NCBI RefSeq assembly: GCF_015291645.1
Contig: NZ_CP030055.1
Span: 4,836,001-4,900,000 of the forward strand
Length of the DNA: 64,000 nt
From: Bradyrhizobium sp. CCBAU 53340
GTDB lineage: Bacteria > Pseudomonadota > Alphaproteobacteria > Rhizobiales > Xanthobacteraceae
Direction: 5' to 3'
Part shown: positions 9,190 to 18,741 of the stretch, piece after piece
How positions within the stretch are numbered: position 1 is the stretch's first letter
How the letters are laid out: each line of letters starts with the position of its first letter
Program-made: the position numbers and the translations under genes
Notes under the pieces: model-generated
Told to the model about the DNA's origin: nothing
The model's database searches: none
What the model saw: the letters and a program-made list of their open reading frames with translations, nothing else

Positions 9190-10098
9190 TCACTTCACGA
9201 GATACACGTCAGGATCGGCGCTCGAACTCGGGTTCTTGAAGGCGTTGCGCAGGGCGACCGACATCGGAACGTTGTAGTTGACGCCATTCGGCGGCGTCGG
9301 AGACTCCAACCACTTCCTGTAGAGCACCTCGATCTCCGGGCTCGCATAGAGCTCCGCGGTGGCGCGATCGGCCAGCGCCTTGAAGGGCGCGTCGTCCCGG
9401 CGCAGCATGATTCCATAGGGCTCTGGCTTCGAGAACGTCTCGTCGCTGATCATGAACAGCGCCGGCTCCTTCGAGCGCGCGATGGCGACCGCGAGCTGAA
9501 TGTCGTCGAGCGCGTAGGCCTGCGCGCGGTCTGTCTCGAGCAGCAGGAACGCTTCGGCCTGATCCACGGCCGGCATGATCTTGATGCCGAGATTGCGCTC
9601 CGTATTGACCTTGGCGAGCTGGTTCAGATTGACCGAGCCTGCCACCGCCGTGACAGCCTTGCCCTTGAGATCGTCGATGGTGTTGATCTTGGCAGCCTTC
9701 TTCGCGGCAAAGCGCGTCGCGCTGAGGAAATGCGTGTTGGTGAAGGCGACCTGCTTCTGGCGGTCGGCATTGTTGGTGGTCGCCGAGCAGTGCAGATCGA
9801 GCGTGCCGTTGACCATCAGCGGGATGCGGTTCGACGAGGTCACAGCGACATAGTCGACAGCAATGTCCGGCATCGCGAGCTGCTTCTTCACGGCGTCGAC
9901 GATTCTGAGGCAGATATCCATGGCAAAGCCGACCGGCTTCTGGTTGCCGTCCAGATAGCTGAACGGCACGGACGCCTCCTGATAGCCGAGCGTAATCTTC
10001 CTGGTCTCCTTGACCTTCTGGAGCGTGCCCGTGAGATCTTCGGCTGAAGCCGCACCTGCAAGACATGTGACGGCCAGAAGAACGGCGGGTAGACGCAT
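9190..10098 (-). CDS. Amino-acid-type ABC transporter periplasmic binding protein
   Basis: The chosen ATG at 10098 has a good ribosome-binding site (AGGAG) and opens with a signal peptide (MRLPAVLLAVTCLAGAASA) cleaved near residue 19. A longer frame upstream would bury this signal. The mature 280-residue protein has family 3 solute-binding features (GYQEASVPFSYLD near the start, KGKAVTAVAGSVN in the middle), as in GltI. No permease or ATPase gene is adjacent, so it is an orphan. It is divergent from two amidohydrolase genes, which suggests uptake of an amide or heterocycle that they process. Confidence 0.88.
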   Translation of the reverse strand: MRLPAVLLAVTCLAGAASAEDLTGTLQKVKETRKITLGYQEASVPFSYLDGNQKPVGFAMDICLRIVDAVKKQLAMPDIAVDYVAVTSSNRIPLMVNGTLDLHCSATTNNADRQKQVAFTNTHFLSATRFAAKKAAKINTIDDLKGKAVTAVAGSVNLNQLAKVNTERNLGIKIMPAVDQAEAFLLLETDRAQAYALDDIQLAVAIARSKEPALFMISDETFSKPEPYGIMLRRDDAPFKALADRATAELYASPEIEVLYRKWLESPTPPNGVNYNVPMSVALRNAFKNPSSSADPDVYLVK

Positions 10099-10325
10099 CG
10101 GGAGCTCCTGAAAAGGCTGCGCCTCAATGCCGGGCGCAATCGAAGGGGTGATAGCCCAGGCGCCGGCCTGCCACCAGACCAGCCTGCGTCTATCAGCTAT
10201 CACGGCTTTCGATATGTGCCGGGAGGTCCGGACGAACGCATATATTTTGATCATATCTCCCGCTACATTGCTGCAGGCTTGCCACCTCGCTGCTTGCTAT
10301 AAGTTCTCCATCAAGATTCCCCGCC

Positions 10326-11567
10326 ATGACCGCCCAAACCGCCTTCGACCTGATCTTCCGCAACGCCCTGATACGATCGTCCCCAACGCCCGTTGATATC
10401 GGCGTGAAGGGCGGACGCATCGCGGCGATCGAACCCGGGCTGGCGTGCGAGGCCGTCGAAGTCGAGATTGGCGGACGGCTGACCCTGCCCGGCTTCGTCG
10501 ACACCCACATCCATCTCGACAAGGCCTGCCTGCTCGAACGCTGCGGACACATCCATGGCACGCTCGGCGATGCCATCCGGGCCGTCTCGGCCATGAAGCG
10601 GGATTTCAGCACCGACGACGTCTACGCACGCGGCACAAAGGTGCTCGAACGCGCCATCGTGCACGGCACGACGCGGATGCGCACCCATGTCGAGATTGAC
10701 CCGCGCATCGGGCTGCGCAGCTTCGAGGCGGTCAAGGCACTCAAGCGCGACTACGCCTGGGCGATCGATCTGTCGCTGTGCGTCTTCCCGCAGGAAGGGC
10801 TGACCAACGATCCCGGCGCTGACGAACTGCTCGTGCAGGCGTTGCGCGACGGCGCCGGTGCGATCGGCGGCTGCCCCTATACCGATGCCGACCCGAACGC
10901 GCATCTCGCGCGCATCTTTGACCTCGCCCAACAGTTCGATCTCGACGTCGATCTCCATCTCGACTTCGATCTCGACCCCTCCTGGTCGCATCTGGGCGAA
11001 GTCATCAGGCAGACCGAGCAGCGCAACTACGGGGGCCGCGTCGCGATCGGCCATGTGACCAAGCTCTCGGCCCTGCCGCCGGATCGGCTGGAGGCGGCCA
11101 CCGCGCAACTGGCGAAGGCCGGCGTCGCCGTCACCGTATTGCCCGCAACCGATCTTTATCTGATGGGACGCGAGGCCACCCACAACGCTCCGCGCGGGCT
11201 GACGCTCGCACACAAGCTCGCAGGCAACGGCATCGTGTGCTCGGTCGCGACCAACAACGTGCTCAATCCCTTCACGCCGTTTGGTGATGCCTCGCTGCTG
11301 CGGATGGCGAACTTCTACGCCAATGTCGCCCACGCAGCCGTCGGCGACTTCGACACCTGCCTTGATCTCGTCACCGAGCTGCCGGCGCGGTTGATGAATC
11401 TCAGCGATTACGGCATTGCGGTCGGCAAGCCGGCCGATCTCGTCGTGCTCGACATCAAGGACAGCCGCTTCGCTATCGCGGAGCTGCCGGACATTCTGAT
11501 GGGCTTCAAGAGCGGTCAGCAGACTTTTGAGCGGTCGCCGGCCAAGCTGCTTCACCCGCGAAACTAA
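10326..11567 (+). CDS. Amidohydrolase, cytosine-deaminase-like
   Basis: The 413-residue protein has the amidohydrolase metal motif HIHLD at residues 61-65 and further histidines at 211 and 243, the layout of CodA/AtzC-type deaminases. The stretch that normally carries the metal-binding, catalytic aspartate (GHD in E. coli CodA) reads ATNN, with Asn310 in that place; its tandem neighbour keeps GND. No convincing ribosome-binding site precedes the ATG. The pair probably acts on a cyclic amide, amidine or ureide. Sequence does not decide whether the Asn form is active. Confidence 0.82.
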   Translation: MTAQTAFDLIFRNALIRSSPTPVDIGVKGGRIAAIEPGLACEAVEVEIGGRLTLPGFVDTHIHLDKACLLERCGHIHGTLGDAIRAVSAMKRDFSTDDVYARGTKVLERAIVHGTTRMRTHVEIDPRIGLRSFEAVKALKRDYAWAIDLSLCVFPQEGLTNDPGADELLVQALRDGAGAIGGCPYTDADPNAHLARIFDLAQQFDLDVDLHLDFDLDPSWSHLGEVIRQTEQRNYGGRVAIGHVTKLSALPPDRLEAATAQLAKAGVAVTVLPATDLYLMGREATHNAPRGLTLAHKLAGNGIVCSVATNNVLNPFTPFGDASLLRMANFYANVAHAAVGDFDTCLDLVTELPARLMNLSDYGIAVGKPADLVVLDIKDSRFAIAELPDILMGFKSGQQTFERSPAKLLHPRN

Positions 11568-11606
11568 CCGGCGCGCAAACGACATCGATCCAACGGGAGC
11601 AACCGG

Positions 11607-12812
11607 ATGGCCTTCGACAAGATCTTCCTGAACGCCCGCTTCGACGGCGGGGCGCGGCATCATATCGCGGTCAAGGACGGCCACATCGCCGCACTCCTTC
11701 CGGCCGACGCGCCGGCGGGAGGCGCCGAGACGATCGATCTCGACAATGCCCTGGTCGTTCCCGGGTTCGTCGAAGGCCACATCCATCTGGACACCAGCTT
11801 CTATGGCGACGTCTGGCGCCCGCACAAACCATGCACTGACGGATTCAACGTGCAGGAACGCGTGGCCTTCCAGGCCCAGAACATGGCCGAGGCGGCGCCG
11901 ATGGATGTGCGCGCGCGCAACCAGCTCGATCTCTGTGTCGGGCATGGCACCACGCAGATGCGCAGCCACGTCATGGTCGACGGCTCGGTCGGCCTGAAGT
12001 CGCTGGAGACGATCCTGCGCGTGCGCGAGGAATACAAAGGCTTGATCGACATCCAGCTCGTCGCCTTCCCCCAGAGCGGCATTTTGGCGAGCCCGGGCAC
12101 GCCGCAATTGCTGGATGAAGCCATCGGGCTCGGCGCAAACCTCGTCGGCGGGCTCGATCCGGCGAGTTTTGATCGCGATGTCGAGAAACATCTTGATGTC
12201 GTCTTCGGCGTCGCCGAGAAGCACGGCGTCGACGTCGACATCCACCTGCACGACATGGGCACGCTGGGGGCCTTCGAGATCGAGCAGATCGCGGCGCGCA
12301 CGCGCGCGCTCGGCATGGACGGCCATGTCGCCATCAGCCATGCTTACGGGCTCGGCGATATCACGATGGATCAGCTCAAGAGCGTCGCGGATATCCTCGC
12401 CCGCTCCGGCGTTGCGATTATGACCAATGCGCCGGGCGCCCGGGCCTTCCCGCCGATCCTGCCCTTGCGCGGCGCCGGTGTCACCGTGTTCAGCGGCAAC
12501 GACAATATCAGGGATTCCTGGTGGCCCTATGGCGACGGCGACATGCTGCGCCGGGCGACGACGCTCGGCTATCGTTCGGGCTTCAACATCGACGAGGAAT
12601 TGCGGGTCGCGTTCGACCTCGTCACCGTTTCAGGCGCCAAGGCGCTGCGGCTCGAAGGCTACGGCCTGCACGTCGGGGCCAAAGCCGATTTCGTGACGCT
12701 GAATGCGGAGCACGTTCCCGAGGCGGTGGTCGCGGCGCCGCAGGGCCGCACGGTTTACAAAGCAGGTATGCTCGTTGCGACTAACGGTAAGATTGTCCGG
12801 AAAAACCGCTGA
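11607..12812 (+). CDS. Amidohydrolase, cytosine-deaminase-like (second of tandem pair)
   Basis: The 401-residue protein starts 39 bases after the previous gene and is a diverged paralogue of it. The metal motif HIHLD is at residues 58-62, with His213, His245 and Asp299 in the sequence GNDNIRDSWWPYGD, so all expected ligands are present. Expected chemistry is deamination or hydrolysis of an N-heterocycle or cyclic amide. The tandem arrangement could mean successive steps on one substrate or a heteromeric pair. Confidence 0.85.
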   Translation: MAFDKIFLNARFDGGARHHIAVKDGHIAALLPADAPAGGAETIDLDNALVVPGFVEGHIHLDTSFYGDVWRPHKPCTDGFNVQERVAFQAQNMAEAAPMDVRARNQLDLCVGHGTTQMRSHVMVDGSVGLKSLETILRVREEYKGLIDIQLVAFPQSGILASPGTPQLLDEAIGLGANLVGGLDPASFDRDVEKHLDVVFGVAEKHGVDVDIHLHDMGTLGAFEIEQIAARTRALGMDGHVAISHAYGLGDITMDQLKSVADILARSGVAIMTNAPGARAFPPILPLRGAGVTVFSGNDNIRDSWWPYGDGDMLRRATTLGYRSGFNIDEELRVAFDLVTVSGAKALRLEGYGLHVGAKADFVTLNAEHVPEAVVAAPQGRTVYKAGMLVATNGKIVRKNR

Positions 12813-12959
12813 TCGGCGGGGCTTTCAGGCCCGATTTGCCGCCAAATCTGCCAAAAAACGTGTCCGGTAGAATCCCGGACCGTATCCCAACGCATTGCGA
12901 GAAAGGCTGCGCTAACCTTAATGGACCTGCGCACTGACCATCTGCGTTCTGGGGAAGTT

Positions 12960-13283
12960 ATGGATACGTTCAGCGCATTCAGCAGCATTGATTACCAATC
13001 CATCCGGGCTAGCACGCCCGCCGAAACGGCCGTCAAGCGATTGAACGGAATCGGCGAAGTGCTCTCTAGCCTCGATATCTCGGCGATCCATTCGCAGCAC
13101 GACATGGCTCGCGCGCTATGGACGCTCGATACTGCGGACAAGTGCATTCGCATGATCCTGACCGAGTTCAGAACCGAGCGCACCAAGGACGTCGTCCGCG
13201 AGGCCAACAGCCTGATCGACTTGATCGAGGCCGCCCGCGACGAAGTCACCGGCCATCGCGACGATGGCATGGTTCTGAGCTGA
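12960..13283 (+). CDS. Conserved-looking hypothetical protein
   Basis: This is a 107-residue soluble protein with no motif I recognise. The ATG at 12960 has a GGGGAAG ribosome-binding site. An in-frame ATG at 12921 has none, so the shorter form is preferred. It is helix-rich and acidic towards the C-terminus (LIDLIEAARDEV). It stands alone, ends in a hairpin and converges on the dehydrogenase gene. No function is proposed. Confidence 0.6.
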   Translation: MDTFSAFSSIDYQSIRASTPAETAVKRLNGIGEVLSSLDISAIHSQHDMARALWTLDTADKCIRMILTEFRTERTKDVVREANSLIDLIEAARDEVTGHRDDGMVLS

Positions 13284-13298
13284 GCGTGATGCTCAGCT
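13278..13298. terminator. Hairpin between convergent genes
   Basis: Eight-base arms AGCTGAGC and GCTCAGCT form a perfect stem around the five-base loop GTGAT. It spans the stop codon of the plus-strand gene and reaches the stop codon of the minus-strand gene. The position suits a bidirectional terminator, but there is no strong T-run. Confidence 0.55.
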
Positions 13299-14213
13299 TC
13301 AGCGTTTGATTTTCGCCAGAATCCGGTCCGCCTCAGTGCGCCAATCGGCGCTGCGGGCAAACTCCTTCGTCCCCTTGGCGCCGAACAAGCCCTCGTCAGC
13401 GAGATCGGCCACCCAGGCCTGACGCTCGGCGGTACCTTGCGCCGACCACGGCGTCAGCCCTACCTCGCGCACGGTCTCGGCGACCTCGCGCACTTCCTCG
13501 GCGCGGCGGCGGCCGTGCTCGATCACACGCTGAAAGAAGTAAGCGCCCTGCTTTTCCCAATTGATCGCAGGAAAGGTTTCCGCCAGCGACGCCAGCACCG
13601 CGTCCTCGACGCCATAGGCGCGTGCAGTGGTGAAGCTCTCGATCACCATGGCCTCCAGGCCCTTGATCATGATGCTGCGACACATCTTCACTGCGGATGA
13701 AATCCCGAGCTTGTCGCTCGCAACCTTCGCGGCAAAGCCGATTGCGTTCAGCAGCGGCTCGAGCTCTCTTGCACCGGGACCGCCAAGCAACAGCGGCACC
13801 TTGATGCGATAAGGCGGCACCGAGGTCATCACCGCGCCCTCGACATAGCGCCCGGCAGCGCCATCGATCAGCGCCGCCGCGCGTTGCTTGGCGCCCGGAG
13901 AGGCTGAATTGAAATCGAGGAACCAGGTTCCCTGGTTGATCGCAGCGGCGCAGGCCTTCGCCACCGGAACAGCCTGGCTAGCCGTGACGGCCGAGACGAC
14001 GAAGTCGGATTTCGCGGTCAGTTCGGCATGAGAAGCTGCGAGCATCACGCCGAACTTCGCAGCGTGCTCCTTCAACGCAGCGCCCTGCTCGCCTCCGAGC
14101 TTGATGTCGTAGGCCGCGACCTTGATATCCTGCCGGCGTAAATCCTCAGCCAGGATGCGGCCGACCTCACCATAGCCAACCAGTCCGATCTGCCACCGCT
14201 TAGGATCCACCAT
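13299..14213 (-). CDS. NAD(P)-dependent dehydrogenase, 6-phosphogluconate-dehydrogenase-like with DUF1932-type C-terminus
   Basis: The 304-residue protein starts with a Rossmann loop (GLVGYGEVGRILAEDL, about residues 9-24), and the all-helical C-terminal half fits DUF1932. Such proteins resemble beta-hydroxyacid dehydrogenases. It is the last gene of the minus-strand catabolic operon, and its start touches the stop of the decarboxylase-like gene. It could oxidise or reduce a hydroxyacid intermediate of the 2-pyrone/oxalomesaconate route. The substrate is not known. Confidence 0.82.
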   Translation of the reverse strand: MVDPKRWQIGLVGYGEVGRILAEDLRRQDIKVAAYDIKLGGEQGAALKEHAAKFGVMLAASHAELTAKSDFVVSAVTASQAVPVAKACAAAINQGTWFLDFNSASPGAKQRAAALIDGAAGRYVEGAVMTSVPPYRIKVPLLLGGPGARELEPLLNAIGFAAKVASDKLGISSAVKMCRSIMIKGLEAMVIESFTTARAYGVEDAVLASLAETFPAINWEKQGAYFFQRVIEHGRRRAEEVREVAETVREVGLTPWSAQGTAERQAWVADLADEGLFGAKGTKEFARSADWRTEADRILAKIKR

Positions 14214-15082
14214 CAGTTCAGCCCTCGTGTCGTCGCATCGAACAGCTCCTCGACCGCATAGCGGCGCGGGATCAGCGCCTGCTGGAACGCATAGGCGACG
14301 ATCCGCTCCAACGGTTTTCTGTTCGCTTCAATCCCGAACGGCAAGAGGTCGGGTGTTGCCGCGGGTCCCGTCTGTTCCTTGTTCCGCTTCAGGAGATCAT
14401 AGACGCCCGCGACCACATCGGGGCGCGATTTCGCGAGGCTCTCGGTTACGACCACGAGATGATTGACCGGCACGACGCCGCGACGTGCGTACCATTTGAC
14501 CGCTTCCGCCGCGGGATCGGGGAAGAGCGGTTTCAGCCTGGGATTGTCGGAGGTTTCGCCAAGGACGGCATCGACCTCGCCATCGAGCAGCATCTGCAAG
14601 ACCTTCTTGTCTTTCGGCGCGCGCTCGGTGGTGTCGACATATTCGGCGACGTGCGGGTCCTCGAAGGTGACCCAGTGGATCTTGTCGAGATTGACGCCGT
14701 AATCGTTGGCGAGAATGCCTCTGATCCAGGCCCCGGTCGTCGTCGTGAACGAGCGGATGCCGACGCGCCTGCCTTCGAGATCGCTAGGCGCGAGCGTTCC
14801 TTTCGCGGGGTTGTACAGCGCGTAGGAATGCTGGAAGCGGCCGAGCATGGTCGCCGGCAGCAGCACCAGCGGCTTGCCATGCGCTTTCGCCATCAGATAG
14901 GTGACGATGGCCATCTCGCAGACGTCGAACGCCTGCTCACGCACCATCGGCTTGAACGCCGTGTTGGTCGGCGTGTACTCGATGAAGTCGAGTTCGAACA
15001 GGTCGGAGCGGAGCTCGCCGCTCTTCACCGCCTTCACGTGAGGATGACTGCCGAGCACAGCCTTCAGCTTGAGACGATCCAT
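14213..15082 (-). CDS. 4,5-dihydroxyphthalate-decarboxylase-like protein
   Basis: The 289-residue protein has no signal peptide and a periplasmic-binding-protein-type fold pattern (QAFDVCEMAIVTYLMAKA, then GRRVGIRSFTTTTGAWIRG). It resembles 4,5-dihydroxyphthalate decarboxylase (Pht5/OphC type), which makes protocatechuate from the phthalate intermediate. Neighbouring genes look like the lower protocatechuate 4,5-cleavage/gallate route, which fits a role feeding that route. The family also contains proteins annotated only as binding proteins, so the decarboxylase call is tentative. Confidence 0.7.
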   Translation of the reverse strand: MDRLKLKAVLGSHPHVKAVKSGELRSDLFELDFIEYTPTNTAFKPMVREQAFDVCEMAIVTYLMAKAHGKPLVLLPATMLGRFQHSYALYNPAKGTLAPSDLEGRRVGIRSFTTTTGAWIRGILANDYGVNLDKIHWVTFEDPHVAEYVDTTERAPKDKKVLQMLLDGEVDAVLGETSDNPRLKPLFPDPAAEAVKWYARRGVVPVNHLVVVTESLAKSRPDVVAGVYDLLKRNKEQTGPAATPDLLPFGIEANRKPLERIVAYAFQQALIPRRYAVEELFDATTRGLN

Positions 15083-15105
15083 CCGCCCGCTCCCGCTTCT
15101 TCCTT

Positions 15106-15789
15106 TCAGACGTCCTCGGGATTGTCGACATAGACGAGGCCAGCTTTAGCCAGCGCCTCGCGCATGCCGTACATGTCGAGGCCCAATTCGCCCGAGACGA
15201 GACGCGTCCGCTTGCCACCCTCGTCGGCGTTGCGCTTCTTTGCCTTCTCGGCAACTTCGGCGGCATTGCGTTTCGGCACCACGACGACACCGTCGTCATC
15301 CGCGACGATGATGTCGCCGGGGTCGACGTTGACGCCGGCGCAGACCACGGGGACGTTGACCGAGCCAAGCGTCGCCTTGACCGTACCCTTGGCCGAGACC
15401 GCGCGCGACCACACCGGAAAGTTCATCTCGTGCAGCGCTTTGACGTCGCGGCAGCCGGCATCGATGATCAGCCCCTGCACGCCGCGTGCCTGCAGCGAGG
15501 TCGCGAGCAGCTCGCCGAACATGCCGTCGGTATTGTCGGTGGTGCAGCCGACCACGAGGATGTCGCCCTTCTTGCACTGCTCGACCGCGACATGGATCAT
15601 CCAGTTGTCGCCGGGCTGCGCCAGCACGGTGACCGCGGGGCCGGCGATCGACGCGCCGGCCCAGACCGGCCGCAAATACGGCTTCATCAGGCCGAGGCGG
15701 CCATAGGCCTCGTGCACGGTCGAGACGCCGTACTCCGCCATCCCTGCGGGATCGGCACGCCTGATATTGCGAACGACGACAGGCTTCAT
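15106..15789 (-). CDS. 4-carboxy-4-hydroxy-2-oxoadipate aldolase / RraA-like protein
   Basis: The 227-residue protein has the RraA/HMG-aldolase fold features: [20 protein letters not shown] and [14 protein letters not shown], with the Arg-Asp pair that binds the metal-pyruvate unit, then [17 protein letters not shown]. GalC/LigK enzymes of this type cleave 4-carboxy-4-hydroxy-2-oxoadipate to pyruvate and oxaloacetate, the last step of gallate and protocatechuate 4,5-cleavage. Its start overlaps the stop of the PIG-L gene by four bases, and that protein's family contains the preceding hydratase. The context makes the aldolase call good. Confidence 0.82.
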   Translation of the reverse strand: MKPVVVRNIRRADPAGMAEYGVSTVHEAYGRLGLMKPYLRPVWAGASIAGPAVTVLAQPGDNWMIHVAVEQCKKGDILVVGCTTDNTDGMFGELLATSLQARGVQGLIIDAGCRDVKALHEMNFPVWSRAVSAKGTVKATLGSVNVPVVCAGVNVDPGDIIVADDDGVVVVPKRNAAEVAEKAKKRNADEGGKRTRLVSGELGLDMYGMREALAKAGLVYVDNPEDV

Positions 15790-16499
15790 GCCAGCTCCTC
15801 CGCAACCGTCGGGAACAGACGCTGATAGGCTTCACCGTAGGTCATGGGCACGCCGGTATTGCGGCTGCCCTGGATGCCGCGATTGAGCGCGACGCGCTCG
15901 TAATAGCCCCAGAGGTGCTTTTGCGCGGCGAGGATCTGGAACGCTTCGTATTTCTGCTGCCAGACCTCGTCGATCTTGAGCAGCAGGTCCGGCTTGTAAT
16001 TGCACTGCTCGGGCTGATGCGGCTCGAACAGAAACACGGAAGGTGCGGAATATTTGTACTGCGCGCCGGGCTTGTGCCCCATCGCCTGCGCGACCACGCG
16101 CGTCTCCTGCGCGAAATGCGCCGCGTTCGGGTGGTCGAAATTGTAGGGGTCTTCCAGCGCATGTGTCAGCACGAAGCTCGGATTGAGCTCGCGATAGATG
16201 TCGACCATGCGGTCGAAATGCGCCTCGGTCAGCTTGAGCGGATAGTCGCCGCAATCGAAGAACTCGATCTCGGCTCCCAGCAGCTTTGCGGCTCGCTCCG
16301 CCTCGTCCTTGCGGCCGGCCTTGACCGATTCCAGCGTGGCACCCTTTTCCTTCCAGGCGAACTGGCTCTCGCCGCGCTCGCCGAAGGACATGCAGACGAT
16401 CTTCATCCGATAGCCCTTCTTCGCATGCAGGGCGATGGCGCCACCGGCGCGCCAGACGAAATCGCCGGGATGGGCGGTGATCACGAGACCTGTTTTCAT
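15786..16499 (-). CDS. PIG-L family protein, probable 4-oxalomesaconate hydratase (GalB-like)
   Basis: The ATG at 16499 has a GAGGGGAG ribosome-binding site and begins [20 protein letters not shown]. The PIG-L metal motif usually reads HPDD(E); here it is HPGD. A later HPNAAHF supplies another likely ligand. Most PIG-L proteins are zinc deacetylases, but the Pseudomonas GalB member hydrates 4-oxalomesaconate. The direct overlap with a GalC/LigK-like aldolase and the presence of LigI-like lactonases favour the hydratase role. The product has 237 residues. Confidence 0.78.
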   Translation of the reverse strand: MKTGLVITAHPGDFVWRAGGAIALHAKKGYRMKIVCMSFGERGESQFAWKEKGATLESVKAGRKDEAERAAKLLGAEIEFFDCGDYPLKLTEAHFDRMVDIYRELNPSFVLTHALEDPYNFDHPNAAHFAQETRVVAQAMGHKPGAQYKYSAPSVFLFEPHQPEQCNYKPDLLLKIDEVWQQKYEAFQILAAQKHLWGYYERVALNRGIQGSRNTGVPMTYGEAYQRLFPTVAEELA

Positions 16500-16564
16500 G
16501 GGAGAACTCCCCTCTTTCGTTCGCAACATCATAGGCTGCCCGCGTCATGCAGGAAGCGAGTTCA

Positions 16565-17860
16565 TCAAGCGGCAGCGGGGTCCTGGCCGTTCAGCACGCG
16601 TTCCAGTCGCTCGCCGTCCAGCGCGCCTTCCCATTGGGCAATTGCAATGGTTGCAACCGCGTTCCCGATCAGATTGGTCGGCGTCAGCCCCTGCGACATC
16701 AGGCGATGGATGCCGAGCACCAGAGCGACGCTCGTCACTGGGATTGTGCCGGTTGCCGACAGCGTCGCCGCCAGCACGACAAAGGCCGCGCCGGCAATGC
16801 CCGCCGCGCCCTTGGAGGTCACCAGCAGGATCAGCAAGAGCTCAATCTGCTCTGCGAGCCCGAACGGCGTGTTGGTCGCCTGCGCCAGGAAGACCGAGGC
16901 AGCAGCGAGATAGAGGCACGTGCCGTCGAGATTGAACGAATAGCCGGTCGGGATCACGAGCCCGACCACGCTCTTCTCGCAACCAGCCTTCTCCAGCTTG
17001 GTCAGCATGCGCGGCAGCACCGTCTCGGACGAGGTCGTGGCGATGCAGATCAGCAGCTCTTCCCAGATGTAGCGGATCAGCTTGAGCAGCGAAAAGCCGC
17101 AGAGCCGCGCGATCGGGCCGAGTGCGACGATGATAAAGATGACGCAGGTGAGATAGAATCCGCCGAGCAGCTTGCCGAGCGAGGCCAGTGAGCCGACGCC
17201 GAACTTGCCGACGGTAAAGGCAATGGCGCCGAACGCGCCGATCGGGGCGGCCCACATCACGTAGCCGACCACAGCGAACACCATCTTGGCGGCGATGTCG
17301 ATCAGATGGACCAGTGGCGCGGCGCGCTCACCGAGCTGCACCAGCGCAAAGCCGCACAGCACGGAGATGAACAGCACCTGGAGGATATTGCCTTCGGCGA
17401 AGGCGCCGACGAAGGTCGCCGGCACGATGTTGAGGAGAAACGGCACGAAGCCGATCACGGCGGTTTGCTTGACATAAGGCTCGACCGCGCTGGCATTGAT
17501 GCTGGCGGGATCGATGTTCATGCCGGCGCCCGGCTTGAGCACGTTGACCACGACTAGACCAATTATCAGCGCGATCGTGGTCATGATCTCGAAATAGATG
17601 ATCGCCTTGACCGCGACACGCCCCACCCGCGCCATGTCGGCCATGTGGGCGATGCCGTGGACGACCGTACAGAAGATGATCGGCGCGATCAGCATCCGGA
17701 TCGCCTTGATGAAGGCGTCGCCAAGTGGCTGCATCTTGGCCCCTAACTCGGGGCTGACGATCCCAAGCGCGATGCCGGCCGCCATGGCGATGAGCACCTG
17801 AATCCAGAGCTCCTTCCACCAGGCGCGCCGGCGCGGCTTGTCGATCGCCATCGCGGTCAT
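16565..17860 (-). CDS. Dicarboxylate/amino acid:cation symporter (DctA/GltP family)
   Basis: The 431-residue membrane protein has the re-entrant-loop signatures of the family: YSFNLDGTCLYLAAASVFLA around residue 310 and the downstream LSATGTIPVTSVALVLG, NLIGNAVATIAIAQWEG. It should import an organic acid with H+ or Na+. It sits inside the catabolic operon, its start overlapping the stop of the first lactonase gene by four bases. An aromatic-derived di- or tricarboxylate, such as a 2-pyrone dicarboxylate, is therefore a likely cargo. That is inference. Confidence 0.88.
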   Translation of the reverse strand: MTAMAIDKPRRRAWWKELWIQVLIAMAAGIALGIVSPELGAKMQPLGDAFIKAIRMLIAPIIFCTVVHGIAHMADMARVGRVAVKAIIYFEIMTTIALIIGLVVVNVLKPGAGMNIDPASINASAVEPYVKQTAVIGFVPFLLNIVPATFVGAFAEGNILQVLFISVLCGFALVQLGERAAPLVHLIDIAAKMVFAVVGYVMWAAPIGAFGAIAFTVGKFGVGSLASLGKLLGGFYLTCVIFIIVALGPIARLCGFSLLKLIRYIWEELLICIATTSSETVLPRMLTKLEKAGCEKSVVGLVIPTGYSFNLDGTCLYLAAASVFLAQATNTPFGLAEQIELLLILLVTSKGAAGIAGAAFVVLAATLSATGTIPVTSVALVLGIHRLMSQGLTPTNLIGNAVATIAIAQWEGALDGERLERVLNGQDPAAA

Positions 17861-18741
17861 CGGTCGAACTCGAACAGACGCGCGGGATTGTCGACGAGGA
17901 TCTTCTGCTGGAATTCCACCTCCGGCGCGAACAGCGGAATCAGGTCGACGAGGTCGCCGTCATTCGGCATCACCTTGACGTTGGGATGCGGCCAGTCGGT
18001 GCCCCAGATGACGCGGTCAGGCGCGGTCTCGACGATCTTCCGAGCGAAAGGCACCGCGTCGGTGAAGGGCGGTCCGGCCGAGGACACCCGCTCCGAGCCG
18101 CAGATCTTGACCCAGCATTTTTCATCGCGCTGCATCAGTTCGATCAGGATCTTGAACGGGAGCTGGTCGAGCCCCTCGGAGGCCTTCACCCGCCCCATAT
18201 GGTCGATGGTGTAGCTCAGTGGTAGCCTCGTCAGCATGTCCGCATATTCGGGCAGGTCGATCGCATCGAAATGCAGGTCGATGTGCCAGCCGAACGGCGC
18301 GACCATGGCGACGGTGCGGTCGAACACCCCCTTGTCGGGAACGCCGCCGAGATGGCGGACGAAATTGAAGCGGCAGCCGCGGAAGCCGCCCTCATGCAGC
18401 ACGCGAAGCTCACGCTCGGTGATGGTGTCGTCGATATTGGCAACCGCGCGATAAGCGCCGTTGCTCTGCGCGATCGCATCGAGGGCGACGGTGTTGTCGG
18501 TGCCATGCACGCTGGCATTGACGATGACGGCGCGCTCCACACCGAGCTTGGCGTGCAAGGCCTTGAAGTCCTCGAGCGGCGCATCCGGCGGCGTGTAGGA
18601 CCGGTCAGGCGCGTAAGGATATTTCGAGCCGGGCCCGAAGATGTGGCAATGCGCATCGCAGGACCGCTTCGGCAGCTTGAACTTCGGCGTGCGCGTATTC
18701 GGATCGGGCGGCGGTATGGTGGGCGTATACAGCATTGGCAT
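17857..18741 (-). CDS. 2-pyrone-4,6-dicarboxylate lactonase-like amidohydrolase (copy 1)
   Basis: The 294-residue TIM-barrel metal hydrolase has the N-terminal motif CDAHCHIFGPG and the C-terminal motif VIWGTDWPHPNVKVMP. These are typical of the LigI branch of amidohydrolase_2, which opens 2-pyrone-4,6-dicarboxylate to 4-oxalomesaconate/4-carboxy-2-hydroxymuconate. It is cytosolic, with no signal peptide. It overlaps copy 2 at TAATG and the symporter gene by four bases. Two copies in tandem suggest different but related lactone substrates. Confidence 0.83.
   Translation of the reverse strand: MPMLYTPTIPPPDPNTRTPKFKLPKRSCDAHCHIFGPGSKYPYAPDRSYTPPDAPLEDFKALHAKLGVERAVIVNASVHGTDNTVALDAIAQSNGAYRAVANIDDTITERELRVLHEGGFRGCRFNFVRHLGGVPDKGVFDRTVAMVAPFGWHIDLHFDAIDLPEYADMLTRLPLSYTIDHMGRVKASEGLDQLPFKILIELMQRDEKCWVKICGSERVSSAGPPFTDAVPFARKIVETAPDRVIWGTDWPHPNVKVMPNDGDLVDLIPLFAPEVEFQQKILVDNPARLFEFDR

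Noticed and set aside
10311..12341. Minus-strand open frame of 676 codons
   Set aside because: It lies opposite two well-supported amidohydrolase genes, and its sequence has the Arg/Asp/His-rich composition of antisense frames in high-GC DNA. No domain or ribosome-binding site.
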